Assembly (NCBI RefSeq): GCF_029581275.1
Contig: NZ_CP120742.1
Location: 718,501 to 782,500, forward strand
Reading direction: 5' to 3'
From: Micromonospora sp. WMMD1155
GTDB taxonomy: Bacteria > Actinomycetota > Actinomycetes > Mycobacteriales > Micromonosporaceae
Length of the DNA: 64,000 nucleotides
Below are positions 45,838 through 55,068 of the stretch, piece after piece (position 1 is the first letter of the stretch; each line of letters begins with the position of its first letter). A program made the translations under genes and the position numbers. The notes below the pieces were generated by a model, which worked only from the letters and a program-made list of their open reading frames with translations, ran no database searches and was not told where the DNA came from.

Positions 45838-46989
45838 TCAGGTCAGGCAGGAGCGGAGGGCGGCGGTCAGTCGGTTGGCGCGTTCGTCGCCCATCCCGCG
45901 CATCTGGTTGACCACGTACCCGAACCCGACCTGGTGCTGGGCGTCGGCGAAGGCCAGGTTCCCGCCCGCGCCGTCGTGGCCGAAACTGCGCTCGCCCAGG
46001 AGCGGCCGGGCCGGTGGTGAGTGCAGCAGGAAACCGCTCCCCCAGCGTTGCCCGGTGTCCGGCGGGCCGTGCCGCTGCTGACCCTGAGATCGGACGACCA
46101 CCGCGTCGTCCACCGACGCGGTCGTCAGCAGGGGACCACGCTGGATGTCCGACACGCACGCCGCGTAGAGGCGCGCGAGACCGTCCGCGGTGCTCACCGC
46201 GCCCGCGCCGGGGACACCGGCGGCCCGGATGGCCGGGTCGTTGAAGCTGACCAGACCGTCGTCGTCGGCGGGGAAGGCGAAGGCGCCCCCCATGGTGATC
46301 CCGCGTTCGGCGACCGGATCCACGAACGGGTCGGCGTCCGGCGGTGGCGCGAGCCCCCAGGCGACCGTGTCGTTCTCGGCGGCGGGCAGCCCGAGCCAGG
46401 TACGCAGACCGAGCGGCTCCGCGACGGTCTCGGCGAAGTACGCGCCCGGCAGTCGGCCGGTGATGCGGTGGATGACCTCGCCGACCAGCCAGCCGTAGGT
46501 CATCGAGTGGTAGCCGTGCGCGGTGCCCGGCTGCCACAGCGGGGTCTGCGCCTCGATCGCCTTGATCACCGGATCCCAGGCCAGCACCTCGTCGAGGGTC
46601 AGGTGCCGGTCCAGCGCGGGCAGGCCGGCCTGGTGGGTCAGCAGCCAGCGCACCGGGATGCCCGCCTTGCCGTGCTGCCCGAACTCCGGCCAGTAGCGCG
46701 TCACCGGGGCGTCGAGGTCGAGCCGGCCCTGCTGGACCAGGAGGTAGGCGCAGATCGCCAGGATTCCCTTGGTGCAGGAGAAGACGACCACCGGTGTGTG
46801 CGCGTCCCACTGTCGCCCGGTGCGCGTGTCGGCCACCCCTCCGTACAGGTCGACGACCCGGCGACCACGGACGTAGACGGTGACCGCGGCGCCGACCTCC
46901 CCCCGGGAGGCGAAGTTGTCGCGGAACACGTCGGCGACGCGGCCGTAGCCGTCGTCGGCGTGACCGTGGATCTGCGGCTGTGTGACCAC
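45838..46989 (-). CDS. Beta-lactamase-fold serine hydrolase (EstB-like)
   Basis: The 383-residue protein has S71-C-T-K74 (SxxK), Y160-H-S162 (YxS/N) and a late HDGAGG in place of KTG, all features of class C beta-lactamase-like esterases. No signal peptide is seen, so it is probably cytoplasmic and an esterase, not an antibiotic-resistance enzyme. It lies 3 bases after the permease gene as the last gene of the importer operon, so it may deacylate imported oligosaccharides. Confidence 0.88.
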   Translation of the reverse strand: MVTQPQIHGHADDGYGRVADVFRDNFASRGEVGAAVTVYVRGRRVVDLYGGVADTRTGRQWDAHTPVVVFSCTKGILAICAYLLVQQGRLDLDAPVTRYWPEFGQHGKAGIPVRWLLTHQAGLPALDRHLTLDEVLAWDPVIKAIEAQTPLWQPGTAHGYHSMTYGWLVGEVIHRITGRLPGAYFAETVAEPLGLRTWLGLPAAENDTVAWGLAPPPDADPFVDPVAERGITMGGAFAFPADDDGLVSFNDPAIRAAGVPGAGAVSTADGLARLYAACVSDIQRGPLLTTASVDDAVVVRSQGQQRHGPPDTGQRWGSGFLLHSPPARPLLGERSFGHDGAGGNLAFADAQHQVGFGYVVNQMRGMGDERANRLTAALRSCLT

Positions 46990-46992
46990 TGC

Positions 46993-47817
46993 CTACCCCT
47001 TCACTGATCCCTGGATCAGGGCCTTGATGAACTGTCGCTGGAAGATCAGGAACACGATCAGGGTGGGCGTGAGGATCAGCAGCGATCCGGCGCACAGCAG
47101 CACCAGGTCGGTGCCCCACTGCCCCTGGAACGCGCCGAGCGCCCCGGCCATGGTGCGTTTGGTGGCGTCGTCGACCAGGACGATGGCGAGGAGGAACTGG
47201 TTCCAGGTCCAGAGGAACATCAGGATCGTCAGCGAGGCGATGGCCGGTCGGGCCAGCGGCACCTGGACCCGCCAGAACATCTGCCACGTGCTGCTGCCGT
47301 CCACCCGGGCCGCCTCGGACAACTCGACCGGCACGTTGGTGAAGTGCGCCCGCATCCAGAACACGGCGAACGGCATGTAGAGGCCGATCAGCGGCAGGAT
47401 GATCGCCCAACGTGTGTTGAGCAGGCCGAAGTCCTGCATCTGGTAGTAGAGCGGGGTGACCACGGCCTCGAACGGCAACGTCAGCCCGAGCAGGAGCAGA
47501 CCGAAGACGAGTCGGCCGCCGGGCACCCGGAGCTGACCGAGCCCGAACCCGGCCATGGTGGCGATGAGCACGGACACCGGCACGACGCCGGCCACGATGA
47601 GCAGGCTGGAGCGCAGCAGAGCGCCCATGTTGGCGGCGGTGAAGGCGTCGGCGAAGTTTCCCCACTGCGGGTCGGACGGCCAGGCCAGACCCGTGGGTAC
47701 GGTGCCGCGCGGCTGCAACGCCGCCGAGAGCATGCTCACGAACGGCAGCAGGGTGACGATGATCAGGGCGATCAGGAAGACACGACCGGTCACCTGTTCA
47801 CGGCGGCTGAGGTTCAC
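46993..47817 (-). CDS. Carbohydrate ABC transporter permease (MalG-like)
   Basis: A 274-residue CUT1 permease with six membrane segments. The EAA loop AARVDGSSTWQMFWRVQVPLARPA near residues 180-205 couples to an ATPase. Its start overlaps the preceding gene's stop by 4 bases. No ATPase is encoded nearby, so the system probably borrows a shared MsiK-type ATPase, as is known for many actinomycete oligosaccharide importers. Confidence 0.94.
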   Translation of the reverse strand: MNLSRREQVTGRVFLIALIIVTLLPFVSMLSAALQPRGTVPTGLAWPSDPQWGNFADAFTAANMGALLRSSLLIVAGVVPVSVLIATMAGFGLGQLRVPGGRLVFGLLLLGLTLPFEAVVTPLYYQMQDFGLLNTRWAIILPLIGLYMPFAVFWMRAHFTNVPVELSEAARVDGSSTWQMFWRVQVPLARPAIASLTILMFLWTWNQFLLAIVLVDDATKRTMAGALGAFQGQWGTDLVLLCAGSLLILTPTLIVFLIFQRQFIKALIQGSVKG

Positions 47818-48767
47818 CGCTTCTCCCCTCGGGTTAGTCGCTGGATCGGCAGCACACAGACCAGCACCAGCGCCATGAGGACGACGGCGAGCGCGGAGGC
47901 GAGCCCGACCTGACGCTGTGAGAAGGCCAGTCGGTAGATCTCCAGGCCCGGGACGGTGGTCTGGAGGCCGGGGCCGCCGCTGGTGGAGATGTAGACGATG
48001 TCGAAGCTGGCCAGGGCGGCGATGATCGTCACGGTGAGGCAGACGCCGATCTCCTGGCGCAGGCTGGGCAGGGTCACGGCGAGGAACTCACGGACCGGGC
48101 CCGCGCCGTCCAGGCGGGCGGCCTCGTAGAGCGCGGGATCGATCTTGCTCATGCCGGTGACCAGCAGGATCGTGCAGAGCCCGAGCAGCACCCAGGCCCC
48201 GATCACGCCCACGGCGGGCAGCGCCGTGTCGAAGTCGCCGAGCCACGCGCGGGCGACGCCACCCAGGCCGACCGCGCGCAGCGCCTGGTTGACCAGACCG
48301 TTCGACGAGAGCAGCCAGCTCCACGCGATGCCCGCCGCCACCAGCGGGATCACCTGGGGCAGGAACAGGATCGTCCGCACGACCGTCCCGAACGCGCCGG
48401 TGGTGATCCGCCGGACCATGCTCGCCACCAACAGACCGAGCGCGACGGGGATGAAGCTGAAGAAGACGATCAGGACGACCGCGTTGCCGATGATTTTGAG
48501 CAGGTCGCTGTCGGTGAACACGGTGACGTAGTTGTCCAGACCCGCCCAGCGGGCCACCCCGATCCCGTTCCAGTCGTAGAGCGAGTACTGGAACGTCAGG
48601 ACGAGCGGGCGGAGGACGAACACCGCGTACATCACCAGGGCGGGCAGGACGTACAACCAGCCGGTCCCGGCCGCGCGGGCCCACCGAAGTCGGTGAGCCC
48701 GCGTGGGGGTGGGACGGGCGGCACGACTGTCCCGCCCGGTCGGTGCGCTGCCGGGGGCAGACGTCAT
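47814..48767 (-). CDS. Carbohydrate ABC transporter permease (MalF-like)
   Basis: A 317-residue CUT1 permease. After a basic N-terminus (TPTRAHRLRWARAAG) it has six membrane segments and the EAA loop EAARLDGAGPVREFLAVTLPSLR. Overlaps both neighbours by 4 bases (ATGA), giving tight translational coupling with the binding protein and MalG-like genes. Substrate probably an oligosaccharide. Confidence 0.94.
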   Translation of the reverse strand: MTSAPGSAPTGRDSRAARPTPTRAHRLRWARAAGTGWLYVLPALVMYAVFVLRPLVLTFQYSLYDWNGIGVARWAGLDNYVTVFTDSDLLKIIGNAVVLIVFFSFIPVALGLLVASMVRRITTGAFGTVVRTILFLPQVIPLVAAGIAWSWLLSSNGLVNQALRAVGLGGVARAWLGDFDTALPAVGVIGAWVLLGLCTILLVTGMSKIDPALYEAARLDGAGPVREFLAVTLPSLRQEIGVCLTVTIIAALASFDIVYISTSGGPGLQTTVPGLEIYRLAFSQRQVGLASALAVVLMALVLVCVLPIQRLTRGEKR

Positions 48768-50119
48768 CGGGACAGTTCCTTCGCGTACTCGGCCTGGACG
48801 GCCTTCACGTACCCCTCGGGAGTCTGCTGCCCGGCGACCAGCTTCTGCATCTCCGGGGTGATCGCGGCGGCGAAGATGCCACCGGTGGCGTTCGCGGTGA
48901 AGTCCACCGCGCCGTTCTCCGCGCCGAGCTGCTGCGACGCCTTGAGGGTCTCGGCGAGGACGGTGTTCGGGGCGGCGGCCGGCACCGGAAGGTCACTCGG
49001 GCCGCCGGGGCTGGAGCCTCCGACGGTGACCGCGATCTCGCGCGCCTTCGGGTTGGTGTGAGCCCAGTTCAGGAAGAACGCGGCGGCGTCGGGGTTCTTG
49101 GCCTTGGCGGAGACGCCGAAGGTGTTCGGGGCGGACATCGCGACGTGCTTGCCGCCGGCCGACTCGGTGGGGAACAGGAAGAAGCCCACGTTGCCGGGCA
49201 TCCCCTTGTCCAGGTTGGCCGACTCCCAGTCGCCGTTGAACATGAACAGGCCGTTGCCCTTCTGGAACTCCCCCACCATCCCCGCGTAGTCGATGGCGTT
49301 GGCGTCCTTGGGGAAGTAGCCGGCCTGCGCCCACTTCTGGATGGTCTGGGTGGCCTTCAGGGCGGCCGGGGTGTCGAACGTGGCCCCCGGCTTCTGGAAG
49401 ATCCAGTCGGCGACCTGGGTCGGGTCCCCGAACTGGTTCTGTAACGCCTGGTGCGGGAAGTTGATGCCCGCCGTGTTCTTGTTGAACTGCATGATCGGCT
49501 GGACCCCGGCGGTCTTCGCCTTCGCCAACAGCTGCTCGAAGTCGGCGACGGTGGCCGGCGGCTGGGTCATGCCGACCTGGGCGGCCAGCTTCTTGTTGTA
49601 GAAGACGCCGGTGACGCTGTAGCCGAGCCCCATGCCGTACAGCGACCCGGTGCCCCGGATGTTCTCACCGACGCGCAACTGCATGAGCTGCGAGGCCGGG
49701 AACTTGTCCCAGCCGTACGCGGTGAAGTACGGGTCGAGGTTCTTGAGCAGGTCGTCCTTGACCAGGTCGACCATCGTGGGAAGCCGGATGATGTCGGGTG
49801 AGTTGTCCGACGCCATCACCCGCGGCGCGTTCTCCACGATCACCGTGAACTGGTCCTCACGGATGTTGAACGTCACGTTGGAGTGCTGCTTGGAGAACTC
49901 GTCGGCCAGTGCCTTGGCGAGCGGGAAGCCGGTCTCCGCGTACATCTCCAGGGTGATCGGCGCGGTCCCGAGGTCGGTCTTCACGGCGGCGTCGGACTTC
50001 GGGGCCGCCGACCGGTCCTCCCCGGGCGCGCTGCACGCCGTCGCGGCCATTCCGACCGACAGTAGCGACGCGAGGAGCACGGTTCTCCGTCGCGTGAGGT
50101 TCGTCAGCAATTCTGCCAT
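48764..50119 (-). CDS. Oligosaccharide-binding lipoprotein (SBP_bac_1)
   Basis: The 451-residue protein has a signal peptide with lipobox ATAC (C29), an acidic linker, and a MalE/UgpB-type binding fold: PITLEMYAETGFPLAKALADEFSKQH, FNGDWESANLDKGMPGNVGFFLFP. First gene of the importer operon. Transcription starts about 200 bases upstream at a promoter covered by a GCTAAA operator. Ligand is inferred to be a fructoside or other oligosaccharide handled by the GH68-like enzyme. Confidence 0.93.
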   Translation of the reverse strand: MAELLTNLTRRRTVLLASLLSVGMAATACSAPGEDRSAAPKSDAAVKTDLGTAPITLEMYAETGFPLAKALADEFSKQHSNVTFNIREDQFTVIVENAPRVMASDNSPDIIRLPTMVDLVKDDLLKNLDPYFTAYGWDKFPASQLMQLRVGENIRGTGSLYGMGLGYSVTGVFYNKKLAAQVGMTQPPATVADFEQLLAKAKTAGVQPIMQFNKNTAGINFPHQALQNQFGDPTQVADWIFQKPGATFDTPAALKATQTIQKWAQAGYFPKDANAIDYAGMVGEFQKGNGLFMFNGDWESANLDKGMPGNVGFFLFPTESAGGKHVAMSAPNTFGVSAKAKNPDAAAFFLNWAHTNPKAREIAVTVGGSSPGGPSDLPVPAAAPNTVLAETLKASQQLGAENGAVDFTANATGGIFAAAITPEMQKLVAGQQTPEGYVKAVQAEYAKELSR

Positions 50120-50310
50120 TTCATGACTCCTCGACTATTCATCCCGCCCCGCGGCCCACGACCGCGCGACAGGCTCCACCGGAACCACCGCGCCGGAGTG
50201 ACGGCGACGACGTGCCCGTCGCGACCCGTGGAACGAGCACGACACAGCACCCGCCACCACGAGCCCTGGCACGGCCACCGAAGGCGCCTCTGGATGCACC
50301 AGAAGTGGTC

Positions 50311-50357
50311 GCTAAACTGATTTAGCAGAGCATGCGCGTGGCACGGGAAGCTGTCAA
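50311..50357 (-). promoter_or_regulatory. Importer-operon promoter and GCTAAA operator
   Basis: Reading leftward: TTGACA (50357-50352), 17 bases, CATGCT (50334-50329), then operator 50326-50311 (GCTAAATCAGTTTAGC on this strand). The segment from ATGCTCT through the operator is identical to the esterase promoter at 44252-44274. Confidence 0.85.
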
Positions 50358-50490
50358 GGACAACCTGGCAACAGGGCGGAAACGTCGGGTTCACACCACT
50401 CTCGGCGTGACCGACGCGAGATCTCGGGCGGGGACGCATCATGATGGGCAGGAGCAGCGCCTACGGCACCGCGCCTGATTCGGAGGACTG
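50358..50490. other. Leader of the second LacI gene
   Basis: No operator copy or clear promoter is visible between the importer promoter and the repressor gene, apart from the ribosome binding site CGGAGGAC just before the ATG. Bases 50120-50310 form the untranslated leader of the importer operon and hold no gene. Confidence 0.4.
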
Positions 50491-51516
50491 ATGGGCAGCA
50501 ACAGAGCAACACTCGCCGACGTCGCGCGGAGAGCCGGGCTGTCCAAGACCGCCGCGTCGATGGTGCTCAACGGCCGGGAGGGCACCCGACTCTCGGCCGA
50601 GGCGCACCAGCGCGTGTTCGCCGCCGCGGAGGAGCTCGGCTACCGGCCCAACCTCGCCGCGCGCAGCCTGCGTACCCGCAAGACCGCCACCATCGCGTTC
50701 GTCTCCGACATCGTCGCCACCACCCGCTTCGCCGGCGACCTCATCCGCGGTGCTCTCGACGCGGCCCGCGAGCGGGACCACGTGCTGCTCATCACCGAGA
50801 CGCAGGGCGACGCCACGTTCGAGCAGTACGCCATCGAGGCGATGCTCGACCGGCAGGTCGACGGGGTGATCTACGCGGCGATGGCCACCCGACGGCTGAC
50901 GGTGCCTCCGGCCATCCTCGGCGGTCCGGTGGTGCTGCTCAACGCCACCAGCTCCGACGGCCTGCCCAGCGTGCTTCCGGACGACGACCGGGCCGGCCGC
51001 ACCGCCGCCACCACACTGCTCGAACTCGGCCACCGCGACGCGATCGCGCTCATCGGCCGCAACCGACTCAAGGAGGAGGACCCCGAGGTCTCGCTCGCAG
51101 CCCGGGCCCGTCTGCACGGCATCCGGCAGGCGCTGGGCGACGCCGACGTCTCCCTGCTGGCCGAGTGCTTCTGCACCGAGTGGCTGCCCGAGCACGGGTA
51201 CGCCGCCATGCGCGGCCTCCTGAGCCGGTCCCCGCGACCCAGCGCGGTGATCTGCATGAACGACCGCCTGGCCTTCGGCGCCTACCAGGCACTCGGCGAG
51301 GCGGGGCTGACGGTGCCCGAGGACATCTCGGTGATCTCGTTCGACGACGACCCGATCGCCGCCTGGCTGCGTCCCGGCCTGGCCACCACGGCACTGCCGC
51401 ACGAGCAGATGGGGCGACGCGCGGTCGAGCTGCTCCTCGACGGCGGTGTCAGCGAACCCTCACTCGTGCCGATGCCCCTGCGTCGCCGGAAGTCCCTCGC
51501 CCCTCCGGCGAAGTGA
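50491..51516 (+). CDS. LacI-family repressor of the GCTAAA regulon
   Basis: The 341-residue protein has an N-terminal helix-turn-helix (ATLADVARRAGLSKTAASMVLN), hinge helix (NLAARSLRTRKT) and sugar-binding core. Recognition-helix residues SKTAASM differ from those of the arabinose repressor (SHQTVSR), consistent with a different operator. Three GCTAAA-N4-TTTAGY sites lie before the esterase, the importer operon and the GH68-like gene just downstream, so it is the obvious repressor. Effector unknown. Confidence 0.92.
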   Translation: MGSNRATLADVARRAGLSKTAASMVLNGREGTRLSAEAHQRVFAAAEELGYRPNLAARSLRTRKTATIAFVSDIVATTRFAGDLIRGALDAARERDHVLLITETQGDATFEQYAIEAMLDRQVDGVIYAAMATRRLTVPPAILGGPVVLLNATSSDGLPSVLPDDDRAGRTAATTLLELGHRDAIALIGRNRLKEEDPEVSLAARARLHGIRQALGDADVSLLAECFCTEWLPEHGYAAMRGLLSRSPRPSAVICMNDRLAFGAYQALGEAGLTVPEDISVISFDDDPIAAWLRPGLATTALPHEQMGRRAVELLLDGGVSEPSLVPMPLRRRKSLAPPAK

Positions 51517-51584
51517 CCGCGAGGCCACCGCGGATCCGGGCGGACGGGCCGTCTGAGCACCGGACCGACCCCGCCGAGACCGAC

Positions 51585-51600
51585 GCTAAAACGGTTTAGT
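51585..51600. promoter_or_regulatory. GCTAAA operator before the GH68-like gene
   Basis: GCTAAAACGGTTTAGT is a one-mismatch version of the 44259 and 50311 sites, with a different central four bases. It ends 15 bases before the ATG at 51616. Confidence 0.75.
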
Positions 51601-51615
51601 GCTAGGTTTCCGGCC

Positions 51616-52569
51616 ATGCTTCGTCTACCCGACCACTGGGTGTGGGACAGCTGGTACGCACGCGACGACAACGGCCTCTGGCACGTGTTCTTCCTCCGCG
51701 CGTCCCGTGCCCTGCACGACCCGCACCGCCGCCACCACCGCGCCACGATCGGCCACGCCGTCTCGGCGGACCTGCACTCGTGGCGTCTGGTCGCCGACGC
51801 CGTGGTCCCCGCCGACAGTCCCGGCTGGGACGACCTGGCGACCTGGACCGGCTGCACGGTCCGCGGCCCGGATGGACGCTGGTACCTGTTCTACACCGGG
51901 GTCGGCCGCGCCGAGGACGGGCTCGTCCAACGCATCGGTCTGGCCGTCTCCGACGACCTGACCACCTGGCGCCGGCACGGCACCGAGCCGATCGTCGAGG
52001 CCGACCCGACCTGGTACGAGCTGCTCGACAAGGACCTGTGGTACGAGCAGGCCTGGCGGGATCCGTGGGTGTTCCCCGACCCGGACGGCGACGGGTGGCA
52101 CATGCTCATCACCGCCCGCGCCAACACGGGACCGTCGAACAGCCGTGGCGTCGTCGGCCACGCCACGTCGGCCGACCTCCTCACCTGGACCGTCCAGCCG
52201 CCGCTGTCGACACCGGCCGGCTTCGGTCACCTGGAGGTACCCCAGGTCGCCGTCATCGACGGGCAACCCCTGCTGTTGTTCTCCACCGACGCCACCAGCA
52301 GCGCTCGACGCGACGACCACCGGATCTGGGTGGCGACCGGCGACACCGTGCGCGGCCCGTGGGACATCGCGTCCGCCCGCCCGTTCACGCACCCGCACCT
52401 GTACGCGCCGCGGCTGGTCCCCGGACCCGCCGACGACTGGTCACTCATCGGTTTCCTCGACCACGTCGACGGGACGTTCGTCGGGGAACTCACCGACCCC
52501 ATCCCGGTACGTCTCGACGCGTCGGCCGGGCTGGTCCCGGACCCGGCGCGCGCGCTCGCCGCGACCTGA
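51616..52569 (+). CDS. Intracellular GH68/GH32-like five-bladed propeller enzyme
   Basis: The 317-residue protein opens with LPDHWVWDSWYARD; VWDSW is the levansucrase-type nucleophile motif (D11). AWRDPWVF holds the RDP transition-state Asp (D149), and GHLEVPQVAV the probable acid/base Glu (E207). It lacks a signal peptide and the C-terminal beta-sandwich of GH32. It probably hydrolyses imported fructosides, but related clan members act on other furanosides. It lies after the repressor gene and has its own operator. Confidence 0.8.
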   Translation: MLRLPDHWVWDSWYARDDNGLWHVFFLRASRALHDPHRRHHRATIGHAVSADLHSWRLVADAVVPADSPGWDDLATWTGCTVRGPDGRWYLFYTGVGRAEDGLVQRIGLAVSDDLTTWRRHGTEPIVEADPTWYELLDKDLWYEQAWRDPWVFPDPDGDGWHMLITARANTGPSNSRGVVGHATSADLLTWTVQPPLSTPAGFGHLEVPQVAVIDGQPLLLFSTDATSSARRDDHRIWVATGDTVRGPWDIASARPFTHPHLYAPRLVPGPADDWSLIGFLDHVDGTFVGELTDPIPVRLDASAGLVPDPARALAAT

Positions 52570-52627
52570 CGGCGACGGTCCGGGCTGCGGCGCTCGCCCC
52601 AGCCCGGACCGTTCAGCTCGACTCAGC

Positions 52628-55021
52628 TCAGCTACGCACCTGCCACTGCTGGTTGGTCCCGCCGTTGCAGGACCAGAGGATCAACTTCGTGCCGTTCGCC
52701 GTGGCGGCGCCGTTGGCGTCCAGGCACAGACCCGACTGCACGCCGGTGATCGTGCCGTTGGCGTTGATGTTCCACTGCTGGTTCGCCTGACCGTTGCAGT
52801 CCCAGATGACCACCTGGGTGCCGTTGCCGGTGCCCTGGCCGGAGGCGTCCAGGCACTTGCTGCCGTACACCATGAGCTGCCGGCCGGCGGTGTGGGTCCA
52901 CCGCTGGTTGGTGGCGCCGCTGATGCAGTCCCAGAGCTGGGCCTGGGTGCCGTTGGTCGTGCTCGACCCGCCGATCTCGGCACAGCGGCCCGACTGGACG
53001 CCCACGAGCTGCACGTTCTGCGGGTTGGTGCCGCCGCCGCTCTGCACACCGGCGGCGTTGATCACCGTCTGCGCGCCGGACGGCCAGTTGCCGCCGGAGA
53101 CCGTGACGTTGCCGTTGACCACGTTGCCGCGATCCCCGTTGGTCACGTTGGTGCTGTTGTTCGTCGACCAGTTGTTGGTGACGGTGAAGTTGCCCATGTT
53201 CTCGGCGTACCAGTAGTTGGCGGTGGCCCACGTGCCGGTGTTGGAGAAGACGTTGTTGCGGGCGGTGTAGTAGCGCGAGCCCTCGTCGAAGTAGAGCCCG
53301 AACCACCCGTTGGTCCGCAGGCAGTAGTTCTGGTCGATGGTGCCGCCCGGGTTCGCCGACAGGGTGTAGATGCACCCACCGTCGGTCATCTGCTGCATGA
53401 CGTCGTGCACGTAGTTGCCGATGACCTGGTTGTTGGCCGCCGTGGTCGCCGTCGTGTAGCGCGGCTGGTAGTTGTAGAGGCCCCGGTTGGCGTAGTGCTG
53501 GCTGCCACCGGCGTCGTTGGCGCCCCAGCCGTAGCCGACCGACAGCCCGGTGTACGGCATGTTGTAGACCTCGTTGTGCGAGATCAACGCCCCGTTCACG
53601 TAGGTGGTCAGGATCGAGACCACCCCCCGGTACTCCAGACCCAGATCGTGGACGCGGTTGTTGCTCACCGTGATGTTGCGGTTGACCATCCGCTGGTCGC
53701 CGGGGTGGTGCGCGTCGGCGCGTACGCCGCCGACCACGATGCCCCCGGCGGAGTTGCGGGCGATCTCGGAGCGGGTCACGGTGATGTTGCTGGCGCCCAG
53801 GCCGACGCCGCTGGCGTGGGCGTTGGCGTCGTTGCCGATGCCGATGGCGGTCTGCCCGAGGTTGACGAACTGGGAGTCGCTGAAGGTGATCGTGTTCGCG
53901 GCCGAGACCTGCACGGCGGCGGGCATCTGGTTCCAGTTCGGCCGGGTGGCCTCGAACTGCGGGCAGCCGGCCTGGCAGGAGGTCAACGCATCCGACGGAC
54001 GCGACCACGTGCCGGTGATGTGCGCGCCGGTCTGCTGGTCGGCGAAGCCGTTGCTGCTGCTCGGGCCGAGCCAGCTGGTGCCGGTGAAGGTGATCCCGCT
54101 GAACGAGATGTGGTGCGCCGGCGCGTCGTAGGTGCCACCGACGTTGACCAGCGACTGCAACTGCGGCAGCTCCACGCTGACGGAGCTCATGGACTGTCCC
54201 GCGAGCGGGATGTAGTTGAGCTGGCCGTTGCTCGGGTTGAGGTACCACTCCCCCGGTGAGTCCAGGAACTCGTACGCGTTGGTCAGGTAGAAGGGGCCCG
54301 CGCGGTGCGGGCTGGAGAGGGTGTCGAACCCGAAGGTGTTGTTGTTCCACGCGGGCTGCTGCATGGTCAGGAAGTTGCCGCTGATGCTCTGCACCGGCGA
54401 GTACCGGTCGGTGAACGAGCCGACGCTCTCCACCTCGACCCGGTTCTGGTTGCCGAGGTTGTTGAGGTAGCTGAGCGCGCTGTTGCTGAACCGCATGCCG
54501 CTCGTGGTGAAGGTGAAGTCGGCACGGTTCACGGCGGTGCGCGCCCGGGTGGCGACGGCCCCGTTGACGTAGAGCTGACGCGAGTCGAGACCGGCGCCGA
54601 CGTTGGCCCGCCAGATGTTCTTCCCGGAGTCCACCAGCGACCACCCGGTGACCGCCCGGGCGCCGGTGATCGTCGGCCGGGCGGAGGCGGCGGCCCGCCA
54701 GATCACCTGGTAGCCGTTGGTGCCCGAGTCGGCTGCGGTCAGCCGCATCGGCGACGTGAGCCGGTAGGTGCCGTTGGCCAGCTCCACGACGATGTCACCG
54801 GACATGGAGCTGTTCTGCGACCGCACCGCGGCCTGGGCGGCGGTCAGCGAACACGGCTGGCTGACCGTACAGCTGCTGCCGGTGCCCGAGGGGGACGCGT
54901 AGAGGGTGGTGGTGGCCGCGGCGGCCGGGGAGGCCGAGACGGTCACGGCGACCGCTGCGGTCACCGCCGTCGTGGCGGCGCCGGCCAGCAGTCGGCGCAG
55001 CGGCGGAGGGGATGAGGACAC
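52628..55021 (-). CDS. Secreted parallel beta-helix glycosidase with CBM13
   Basis: The chosen GTG at 55021 (VSSSPPPLRRLLAGAATT) follows AGGAGT at 9 bases, giving 797 residues; an ATG at 55051 adds ten. After a signal peptide come YASPSGTGSSC, SRQLYVNGAVATRART and PGEWYLNPSNGQLNY, features of GH141-like/right-handed beta-helix enzymes. Helix coils of N-x-V-x-x-N-x-V-H-D type run from about 400 to 660 (ITVSNNRVHDLG, VIGNYVHDVM). The last 130 residues form a ricin-type CBM13. It is the last gene of the third sugar operon; substrate unknown. Confidence 0.82.
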   Translation of the reverse strand: MSSSPPPLRRLLAGAATTAVTAAVAVTVSASPAAAATTTLYASPSGTGSSCTVSQPCSLTAAQAAVRSQNSSMSGDIVVELANGTYRLTSPMRLTAADSGTNGYQVIWRAAASARPTITGARAVTGWSLVDSGKNIWRANVGAGLDSRQLYVNGAVATRARTAVNRADFTFTTSGMRFSNSALSYLNNLGNQNRVEVESVGSFTDRYSPVQSISGNFLTMQQPAWNNNTFGFDTLSSPHRAGPFYLTNAYEFLDSPGEWYLNPSNGQLNYIPLAGQSMSSVSVELPQLQSLVNVGGTYDAPAHHISFSGITFTGTSWLGPSSSNGFADQQTGAHITGTWSRPSDALTSCQAGCPQFEATRPNWNQMPAAVQVSAANTITFSDSQFVNLGQTAIGIGNDANAHASGVGLGASNITVTRSEIARNSAGGIVVGGVRADAHHPGDQRMVNRNITVSNNRVHDLGLEYRGVVSILTTYVNGALISHNEVYNMPYTGLSVGYGWGANDAGGSQHYANRGLYNYQPRYTTATTAANNQVIGNYVHDVMQQMTDGGCIYTLSANPGGTIDQNYCLRTNGWFGLYFDEGSRYYTARNNVFSNTGTWATANYWYAENMGNFTVTNNWSTNNSTNVTNGDRGNVVNGNVTVSGGNWPSGAQTVINAAGVQSGGGTNPQNVQLVGVQSGRCAEIGGSSTTNGTQAQLWDCISGATNQRWTHTAGRQLMVYGSKCLDASGQGTGNGTQVVIWDCNGQANQQWNINANGTITGVQSGLCLDANGAATANGTKLILWSCNGGTNQQWQVRS

Positions 55022-55068
55022 GGGACGGTACTCCTGACGTGTGGAGGGCATGGGGACGGAACGCCTCG

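Noticed and set aside
45838..46989. Beta-lactam resistance gene
   Set aside because: It lacks a signal peptide and the KTG box, and lies in a sugar-uptake operon; an esterase role is more likely.
52145..54259. A 704-codon plus-strand frame opposite the beta-helix gene
   Set aside because: Val/Gly/Asp-rich antisense shadow; its first part overlaps the GH68-like gene in another frame.
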